Assembly (NCBI GenBank): GCA_905234575.1
Contig: CAJOIG010000087.1
Span: forward strand, 1-6,795
DNA: 6,795 nucleotides
Direction of reading: 5' to 3'
Source: an uncultured Oscillospiraceae bacterium
GTDB taxonomy: Bacteria; Bacillota; Clostridia; Oscillospirales; Oscillospiraceae
Each line of letters begins with the position of its first letter. The first letter of the stretch is position 1. Below the pieces are notes generated by a model. It was not told the origin of the DNA. It saw only the letters and a program-made list of their open reading frames with translations, and searched no databases. Below are positions 6,681 to 6,795 of the stretch, one piece after another. The translations under genes were made by a program, and so were the position numbers.

Positions 6681-6708
6681 TGATAAGGAACTAATCGAAA
6701 CCTTATCA
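6681..6708. repeat. Perfect 8-bp inverted repeat downstream of the protease gene
   Basis: TGATAAGG (6681-6688) and CCTTATCA (6701-6708) are perfect inverted copies separated by 12 bases. The hairpin has no T-run after it, so it is a poor terminator. It lies in a less GC-rich stretch (25 of 60 bases G or C in 6681-6740). It could be an RNA hairpin, an operator or a recombinase-binding site; the sequence does not decide. Confidence 0.5.
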
Positions 6709-6738
6709 TCTATTGGCTGACGGTATCGGGTGCCTAAA

Positions 6739-6780
6739 GACCGTTTGCCTCCACCCAGATGAGAGGCAGGCGGTCCTTTG
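6739..6780 (+). terminator. Terminator-like hairpin, possibly part of an attenuator
   Basis: GACCGTTTGCCTC (6739-6751) pairs with GAGGCAGGCGGTC (6763-6775): 13 bp including two G-T wobbles, with an 11-base loop. The tail CTTTGCTGTT is only weakly T-rich. It may end the protease transcript about 100 bases past its stop, or belong to a leader of a gene beyond the window. ACGGT at 6720-6724 can pair with ACCGT at 6740-6744, which would compete with this stem. Confidence 0.45.
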
Positions 6781-6795
6781 CTGTTATGATCAGAA

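Noticed and set aside
6695..6795. Short open frames to the window end on the plus strand and across the tail on the minus strand
   Set aside because: Neither has a start codon with an SD or a recognisable domain; a frame of about 33 codons in moderate-GC DNA is not significant.

Overview
The window holds five protein-coding genes of a high-GC bacterium, plus a short, less GC-rich tail. Extended SD sequences (GGAGG, GAGGTGA), sigma-A-type promoters, a UPF0735 ACT-domain protein next to homoserine dehydrogenase, an acyl-CoA/acetate CoA-transferase and a kinase-like SH3b surface protein all suggest a Clostridia-class Firmicute. A gut Oscillospirales-type butyrate producer is my best guess, but I cannot name a genus from sequence alone.

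Left part (1-1160, minus strand): an incomplete CoA-transferase gene of the 4-hydroxybutyrate/butyryl-CoA:acetate type. It runs off the window edge. Its promoter lies in a roughly 210 bp divergent intergenic region that also holds the promoter of the next operon on the plus strand.

Middle left (1298-3086, plus strand): a two-gene operon made of a small HTH-ACT regulator-like protein and homoserine dehydrogenase (hom). It starts at a good TTGCCA-17-TATAAT promoter and ends at a clear intrinsic terminator. thrB and thrC are not present downstream.

Middle right (3099-5170, plus strand): one gene with its own promoter and a strong terminator. It encodes a membrane protein with a truncated, catalytically dead Ser/Thr-kinase C-lobe in the cytoplasm, a Pro/Ala/Lys-rich tether, one membrane helix and three outer SH3b domains. 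This is the most unusual gene here. TTGTAA-type direct repeats sit between its promoter and its start codon.

Right part (5197-6636, plus strand): a membrane-anchored HtrA/DegP-type serine protease with an intact catalytic triad and one PDZ domain. Two TTCACA direct repeats 11 bp apart lie just upstream of its -10 box, which looks like a response-regulator-controlled stress promoter. The last 159 bases contain no convincing gene, but hold a perfect inverted repeat and a terminator-like hairpin with a possible competing hairpin.

The genes form four separate transcription units: acyl-CoA/acetate metabolism, aspartate-family amino-acid synthesis, and two envelope proteins. Only the last two look functionally related (cell wall or envelope sensing and protein quality control), and that link is inference from adjacency and domain content.
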